This document shows positions 7,955 to 11,889 of a stretch of DNA of 11,889 nt, in pieces (the first letter of the stretch is position 1; each line of letters starts with the position of its first letter). Made by a program: the position numbers and the translations under genes. The stretch is from Actinomycetes bacterium (GTDB lineage Bacteria; Actinomycetota; Acidimicrobiia; Acidimicrobiales; RAAP-2). The DNA lies in contig JAJZSX010000040.1 in assembly GCA_021849435.1 (NCBI GenBank), forward strand, positions 1-11,889. Reading direction: 5' to 3'. The notes beneath the pieces are model-generated. The model was not told the origin of the DNA, searched no databases, and saw only the letters and a list, made by a program, of their open reading frames with translations.

Positions 7955-9118
7955 ATGAAAGATGAGACGTTACAGCGTGCGCTGAAGCGATACGACGTTT
8001 CCCCCCATCTCGTGTTCTGGGAGACCACCAAGGCGTGTTCACTCGCGTGTCGCCACTGTCGCGCCTCCGCACAGACCGAGCCCTTGCCGGGCGAGCTCTC
8101 CACGGACGAGGGGCGCGACCTGATCGACCAGATCGCAGCGATGGAAGGCGCGGTGCCGATCCTGGTCTTCACGGGCGGAGACTGTTTCGAACGAGCTGAC
8201 CTTGAGGGTCTGGTCAGTTATGCCCGATCACGGGGCGTGCGCGTAGGGATCGCCCCGTCCGTGACCGAACGACTGACGCGTGAGAACCTGCAGCGGATGT
8301 ACGAACTCGGAGTTCGCAGTGTCTCGATCTCACTCGACGGGTCCGGTCCCCAGTCCCATGACGCCGTACGCGGCATACCTGGGCATTTCGATCGGACGAT
8401 GGCCGCGCTCGCGATGATGCGGGACATGGGCTTTCGTCTGCAGGTCAATACCACCGTCATGAATCGCAACGCCCACGAGCTCGCGGACGTCCTGTCGCTC
8501 TTGCGCTCCGTCGGGGTCTCGATCTGGGAGGTCTTCTTCCTCGTCGGGGTGGGGCGAGGAGTCGACGTCCAAGAGATCTCGGCCCGTGACGCTGAAGACG
8601 TGTGCCACTTTCTGGTCGACGCGACGACGTTTGGCATGACGGTGCGGACGGTCGAGGCTCCGTTCTTCCGTCGCGTCCAGGCCGAGCGCGAGGCCGTCGG
8701 TGGTGAAGACCCCGCACGCACATTCATGCTCGGACCGCTCTACTCGACGTTGCGCCAGCGAATCGACCAGGAGGATCGGGGCGACGTTCGTACCACGCGG
8801 AGCCACTCGCTCGCTACCGGTGACGGACGAGGAATCATCTTCGTCGGTCACGACGGCGAGGTTCACGCGTCGGGCTTCCTTCCGGTGACCCTGGGCAACG
8901 TCCGCCAAACTCCGCTTAGCGAAATTTATCAATCGAACCCGCTACTGACCACGATTCGCGCCGGCAACCTCGAAGGTGGATGTGGACGTTGTGACTTCTA
9001 TCGACTCTGTGGGGGATCGCGTGCGCGGGCCTACGTGAGAACGGGCAACGTGCTTGGCGAAGACCCACTCTGTCTGCGCAGCGACGCGGCCAAGCGGATC
9101 CCGCTCACACTCAGCTGA
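7955..9118 (+). CDS. Radical SAM/SPASM protein (TIGR04053-like)
   Basis: This 387-aa radical S-adenosylmethionine enzyme is soluble and carries Fe-S clusters. The [4Fe-4S] motif CxxxCxxC is at C28, C32 and C35 in ETTKACSLACRHCRA. The SAM-contacting region follows (FTGGDCFER, 72-80; SISLDGSG, 124-131; VNTTVMN, 164-170). The C-terminal SPASM region has C343, C346, C352 and C373 (GGCGRCDFYRLCGGSRARA), enough to hold an auxiliary cluster. The segment FVGHDGEVHASGFLPVTLGN is typical of the TIGR04053 group as I remember it, whose reaction is not established; AhbD/NirJ and PqqE are more distant relatives. The GGD-P seen in most members reads GGD-C here (C77). The ATG at 7955 has only a weak GGTGG upstream, but the N-terminus aligns with relatives. 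An ArsB-like permease gene follows 49 nt later, so co-transcription is likely. Confidence 0.88.
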   Translation: MKDETLQRALKRYDVSPHLVFWETTKACSLACRHCRASAQTEPLPGELSTDEGRDLIDQIAAMEGAVPILVFTGGDCFERADLEGLVSYARSRGVRVGIAPSVTERLTRENLQRMYELGVRSVSISLDGSGPQSHDAVRGIPGHFDRTMAALAMMRDMGFRLQVNTTVMNRNAHELADVLSLLRSVGVSIWEVFFLVGVGRGVDVQEISARDAEDVCHFLVDATTFGMTVRTVEAPFFRRVQAEREAVGGEDPARTFMLGPLYSTLRQRIDQEDRGDVRTTRSHSLATGDGRGIIFVGHDGEVHASGFLPVTLGNVRQTPLSEIYQSNPLLTTIRAGNLEGGCGRCDFYRLCGGSRARAYVRTGNVLGEDPLCLRSDAAKRIPLTLS

Positions 9119-9132
9119 AGCGAGGAAAATCG

Positions 9133-9149
9133 CCCGAGGGTGGCTCGGG
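9133..9149. other. Inverted repeat between radical SAM and permease genes
   Basis: CCCGAG (9133-9138), GGTGG, CTCGGG (9144-9149) form a perfect 6-bp stem in the 49-nt gap. No U-run follows, so full termination is unlikely. It may attenuate or stabilise the mRNA, or bind a regulator. Confidence 0.35.
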
Positions 9150-9167
9150 TCGTGCGAGACTAGTTCG

Positions 9168-10319
9168 ATGCGGCGCGCACGAATCATTCCGTGGCGGCGC
9201 GCCACCGGTCCCGTAGCGGTCGCGGCGCTGGGCGCCGTTATTCTCGTCGTCACGTTCGCCCTCGACTCTCGAGCGGCACGGTCATCCGCGGATCAAGTCT
9301 GGTCGCCGTTCGTCCTCGTGACCGGCCTGCTACTCATCGGACTAGTCGCGAACGACGATGGTGTCTTTGAGTGGCTGGGTGCGACGTTGACCAGGATCTC
9401 CGCACGGGGGCCCGTGGTGTTCGCTGGTGCGGCGACGATGATCGTCGCGGTCACGGCAGTGCTGAACTTGGATACGGCCGTCGCATTCCTGACACCCGTT
9501 TTGATCCACACGTCACGACGGCGCGGCGGGGACGATGCGCCGTGGCTCTACGGGGTGCTGTTGCTCGCGAACGCCGGATCGCTGTGGTTGCCGGGATCCA
9601 ACCTCACCAACCTGATCGTGCTCGGGCATCTCCACCTCACGGGCGCCGCCTTCGCCGCGCGCATGTGGGCTCCAGCGTTGGGCGCGAGCTTCGTTAGCGC
9701 CCTGGTAGTGGCGATACTCGGACGCGACGCGTTGGTCACGAGCGAAGTTCAAGGTCCCGTCAGTTCACCGTCAGTCGGGGTGGGGGCGCTCGCGGTTCTG
9801 GCGGCGGTGCTCGCCGTGGTGCTGCTCAGCAACGCCGCGCTCCCCGTCGCATTGATCGGCCTGCTCGCAGTGGGGTGGCATCTCGCGCATCGTCGGGTCG
9901 AGTTTCGCGACGTCGTCGCGGTCGTAGGGCCTGGTGCACTGATCGGACTCTTCGCGATCGCGACGGCGTTGGGAACCGTGGGGCGTGTTTGGTCATTTCC
10001 GTCTCAAGCGCTGCACCACGCGAACACGACCGTGACTGCCGTAACGGCATCCGTCGCTTCGGTACTCGTGAACAACCTTCCCGCGGCATCGATCTTCGCG
10101 GCGCGCGTACCCTCGCACCCGTTCGCCCTCCTCATCGGGCTGAACCTCGGACCTAACCTCGCTGCGACCGGTTCACTGGCGTGGCTGCTCTGGTGGCGCA
10201 GTGCTCGTGGCGCGGGCGCGACGCCGTCGCTCGCACGTGCGAGTCGATGGGGGGCCGTTGTCACGCCGCTCAGTCTGGTCGCGTCGCTCGCGCTCCTAGC
10301 GTTGAGCGGACGGTCGTGA
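9168..10319 (+). CDS. ArsB/SLC13-type anion permease
   Basis: This 383-aa inner-membrane protein belongs to the ion transporter superfamily that includes ArsB (arsenite export), NhaD and SLC13 carriers. It is very hydrophobic, with about ten predicted helices. Family marks are NLDTAVAFLTPV at 100-111, NAGSLWLPGSNLTNL at 135-149, VNNLPAAS at 301-308 and LNLGPNLAATGSLAWLLW at 325-342; the two halves mirror each other as in this fold. I chose the ATG at 9168. A longer frame from 9054 would overlap the radical SAM gene by 65 nt and adds a polar stretch with no homology. The ribosome binding site is weak. The sequence resembles ArsB most closely, but no arsR, arsC or arsA is nearby, so arsenite as substrate is unproven. 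Length is slightly short of a typical ArsB (about 420 aa). Confidence 0.82.
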   Translation: MRRARIIPWRRATGPVAVAALGAVILVVTFALDSRAARSSADQVWSPFVLVTGLLLIGLVANDDGVFEWLGATLTRISARGPVVFAGAATMIVAVTAVLNLDTAVAFLTPVLIHTSRRRGGDDAPWLYGVLLLANAGSLWLPGSNLTNLIVLGHLHLTGAAFAARMWAPALGASFVSALVVAILGRDALVTSEVQGPVSSPSVGVGALAVLAAVLAVVLLSNAALPVALIGLLAVGWHLAHRRVEFRDVVAVVGPGALIGLFAIATALGTVGRVWSFPSQALHHANTTVTAVTASVASVLVNNLPAASIFAARVPSHPFALLIGLNLGPNLAATGSLAWLLWWRSARGAGATPSLARASRWGAVVTPLSLVASLALLALSGRS

Positions 10320-10353
10320 AGGTGCGAGTGTTCCAGTGAACCGCGGGTCCATG

Positions 10354-10373
10354 TCCACCGCTCACGCGGTGGA
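10354..10373 (+). terminator. Candidate terminator hairpin after the permease gene
   Basis: TCCACCGC (10354-10361), TCAC, GCGGTGGA (10366-10373) form a perfect 8-bp stem with a 4-nt loop, 34 nt past the permease stop. It lacks a U-tail, as many actinobacterial hairpin terminators do. A weaker dyad, CCGGTG with CACCGG, lies at 10398-10422. Confidence 0.45.
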
Positions 10374-10464
10374 AGGCGGGGACGTGGTCGGTTGGGGCCG
10401 GTGTGCGACGTGGCACCACCGGACGTGCGCCAATCCAACTCGTTAGAGTGCACTCGGTCGCAGC

Positions 10465-10485
10465 GATGACCGATGACCGATGACC
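10465..10485 (+). repeat. Triple 7-bp tandem repeat (GATGACC) before the MDR gene
   Basis: Three exact copies of GATGACC lie at 10465, 10472 and 10479, just before the ribosome binding site of the oxidoreductase. Each copy has an ATG in a different frame. Two open very short reading frames (MTDDR and MTEE). The middle one (10473) is in frame with the gene. Confidence 0.9.
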
Positions 10486-10491
10486 GAGGAG
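10486..10491 (+). promoter_or_regulatory. Ribosome binding site deciding the MDR start
   Basis: GAGGAG stands 5 nt before the ATG at 10497 and supports that start over the in-frame ATG at 10473, which lies upstream of it. Confidence 0.8.
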
Positions 10492-10496
10492 TGACG

Positions 10497-11519
10497 ATGA
10501 ATCGACAGATTGTCTTACGAAAGCGGCCGCACGGCGTCATCGACGAATTGACGACTGAGCTCGTCGAAGTCCCTGAGCCATTGTGCGGGCCGGGCGAGGC
10601 GCTCGTGAAGGTTGGCATGCTCTCCATCGACCCGACGATTCGGACGTGGATGAACGATGCACCGGGCTATCTGGCGCCAATCGAGATTGGTGCGGTGATC
10701 CGCTCGAGTGGAACGGGCGTGGTCGTGGCGAGTCAGAGCGACCGGTACCGCGTCGGCGACATCGTGTTCGGAATGACCAATTGGCAGGAGTGGGTCATCG
10801 CCGATGACGCCAATCGGTTCTCGGTCGTTCCACCGGACCTCGGCCTCGATCTGGCAACCGCGATGAACGTCCTCGGAGTAACGGGAATCACCGCGTACTT
10901 CGGTCTTCTGGAAGTCGGCGAGTTCCGACCCGGCGACGTGGTGGTGGTCTCGGGCGCCGCGGGCGCCACGGGTTCGGTGGTGGGTCAACTCGCTCGAGCC
11001 CGTGGCGCCGCACGTGTCGTAGGTATCGCTGGCGGTCCCGACAAGTGCGCCGACGTCGTGGAGCGGTACGGTTTCGACGAGTGTCTCGACTATCGCGAGC
11101 CGCGACTGTCGTCGCGGCTGCGGTCCGCCTGTCCCGACGGTGTCGACCTCTACTTTGACAACGTTGGTGGCGAGGTGCTGGACGCGGCGCTCGCGTCGAT
11201 TGCGATGCGTGGCCGTGTCGTGCTCTGCGGGGCGATATCGCAGTACAACGAGGCGGGTCAGCAGCGCGGGATCGCGAACACGTCAATGCTCATCATGCGC
11301 CGCGCGTCGATGCGCGGATTCATCGTGCTCGACTTTGTCGACCGATACCCCGAGGCCCAGGCCGTGCTCGCGTCGATGGTCCACGATGGCACCCTCCAGC
11401 ACCGCGAACACCTGGTGGCGGGGCTGGAGAACGCGCCTGACGCGCTCAATCTACTCTTCACTGGTGGAAACCTCGGCAAGACGCTAGTCGTTGTCGACGA
11501 GAGCGTCTCACTTGCCTGA
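10497..11519 (+). CDS. NADPH-dependent MDR oxidoreductase (CurA / leukotriene B4 dehydrogenase type)
   Basis: This 340-aa zinc-independent medium-chain reductase has the architecture of enzymes that reduce activated C=C double bonds (enones) with NADPH. The opening MNRQIVLRKRPHG and LSIDPTIRTWM (42-52) match the CurA-like subgroup. The Rossmann nucleotide-binding segment VVVVSGAAGATGSVVGQLA spans 148-166, and the next strand and turn are GIAGGPDKC (177-184 region). LYFDNVGG is the conserved substrate-side loop. The zinc ligands of alcohol dehydrogenases are absent, as expected. The start is set by GAGGAG at 10486-10491; the ATG at 10473 would add eight residues. Its stop overlaps the TTG start of the following MFS gene, so they form an operon. 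The physiological substrate is unknown; a role in detoxifying reactive carbonyl compounds is inference from the family. Confidence 0.92.
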   Translation: MNRQIVLRKRPHGVIDELTTELVEVPEPLCGPGEALVKVGMLSIDPTIRTWMNDAPGYLAPIEIGAVIRSSGTGVVVASQSDRYRVGDIVFGMTNWQEWVIADDANRFSVVPPDLGLDLATAMNVLGVTGITAYFGLLEVGEFRPGDVVVVSGAAGATGSVVGQLARARGAARVVGIAGGPDKCADVVERYGFDECLDYREPRLSSRLRSACPDGVDLYFDNVGGEVLDAALASIAMRGRVVLCGAISQYNEAGQQRGIANTSMLIMRRASMRGFIVLDFVDRYPEAQAVLASMVHDGTLQHREHLVAGLENAPDALNLLFTGGNLGKTLVVVDESVSLA

Positions 11520-11523
11520 GACG
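11504..11523. promoter_or_regulatory. Hairpin spanning the MDR stop and MFS start
   Basis: CGTCTCA (11504-11510), CTTGCC loop (11511-11516) and TGAGACG (11517-11523) form a perfect 7-bp stem. The loop exposes the TTG start of the transporter gene, and the 3' arm begins with the TGA stop of the oxidoreductase. There is no U-tail, so it is more likely to affect translation coupling than to terminate transcription. Confidence 0.45.
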
Positions 11524-11889
11524 ACAGATCCACCACTTGACGCCCACCCACCACGCGCGGTGGCCGTGCTGTTCGCGGTAGCTCTCGTGGCCGGGTTCGC
11601 CCAGTTTGGGGCGATCTCCTCCCTGAACGACGTGGCTCGTCATTTCGGCCACGTGGTCGCCACCGGTCATTCGCTTAAGAGTGCCGTGGGGCTGTCGGGC
11701 TCGGAGCTGGGTGTTGGTTTGGCCATCCTGCGGCTCGCGTCACTGGGTGCGCTGCCGCTCGCGTCACTCGCCGATCGATGGGGTCGGCTGCGAATCCTGC
11801 GCGACACGCTCGCGGTGGGACTGCTCGTGACCGCGGCCGCTGCGCTCAGTCCGAGTTACTGGTTCTTCGTCGCGAGTTTCGCGCTCGCA
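11512..11889 (+). CDS. MFS transporter, N-terminal part (continues past right edge)
   Basis: This is the first 126 codons of a major facilitator superfamily membrane transporter. After a polar, proline-rich leader (PETTDPPLDAHPPR) come a first helix (about 17-37), a loop with NDVARHFG, a second helix and the motif A loop SLADRWGRLRI at 85-95 (D88, R89, G91, R92), followed by a third helix. The start is TTG at 11512 overlapping the upstream stop by 8 nt. Its ribosome binding site is poor (CGAGAG, 8 nt away), so GTG at codon 17 or 19 remains possible. The order oxidoreductase-transporter suggests they share a substrate or stress response. The subfamily cannot be told from this part; it is not the DHA2 type seen at 6152. 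Confidence 0.85.
   Translation, partial: MPETTDPPLDAHPPRAVAVLFAVALVAGFAQFGAISSLNDVARHFGHVVATGHSLKSAVGLSGSELGVGLAILRLASLGALPLASLADRWGRLRILRDTLAVGLLVTAAAALSPSYWFFVASFALA

Noticed and set aside
9054..9167. N-terminal extension of the ArsB-like permease
   Set aside because: It would overlap the radical SAM gene by 65 nt and add 38 residues with no family match; the ATG at 9168 gives a start close to the first membrane segment.

Overview
The window is GC-rich chromosomal DNA. TTG and GTG starts, 8-nt gene overlaps and a DinB-like protein of a type I associate with high-GC Gram-positives suggest an actinobacterium, perhaps of the Acidimicrobiia. That placement is inferred from style and remembered resemblance, not from any phylogenetic marker.

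Left part (1-4078). A partial gene of unknown function enters from the left edge. It is followed by a small conserved gene (223 aa when restored, DinB-like C-terminus) that has been split by a complete IS21-family insertion sequence at 1105-3746. The element lies on the minus strand. It carries istA (DDE transposase) and istB (AAA+ helper ATPase), TG...CA ends, multiple terminal repeats, and a 6-bp target duplication (CGTTCT; the repeat can be read as 8 bp). Removing the element and one target copy restores the host reading frame exactly, with no other stop or frameshift, so the insertion looks recent. The istA ribosome binding site and start codons lie inside a long hairpin (3585-3638), which looks like a device that blocks translation of transcripts reading in from outside.

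Middle part (4079-7771). A 333-bp stretch without a gene precedes galU (UDP-glucose pyrophosphorylase, a variant with GNGTP in place of the usual GLGHAV motif). Next comes a two-gene marR-DHA2 unit: a MarR-type repressor whose end overlaps the TTG start of a predicted 14-helix EmrB/QacA-like drug exporter.

Right part (7772-11889). A radical SAM/SPASM protein resembling the TIGR04053 family is followed 49 nt later by an ArsB/SLC13-like anion permease. Then come an MDR-family NADPH-dependent oxidoreductase (CurA/leukotriene B4 dehydrogenase type) and the start of an MFS transporter that runs off the right edge. The MDR stop and MFS start overlap inside a perfect 7-bp hairpin. All host genes are on the plus strand and only the IS genes are on the minus strand. 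The right half reads as small-molecule modification and export, but no single pathway can be named from the sequence.
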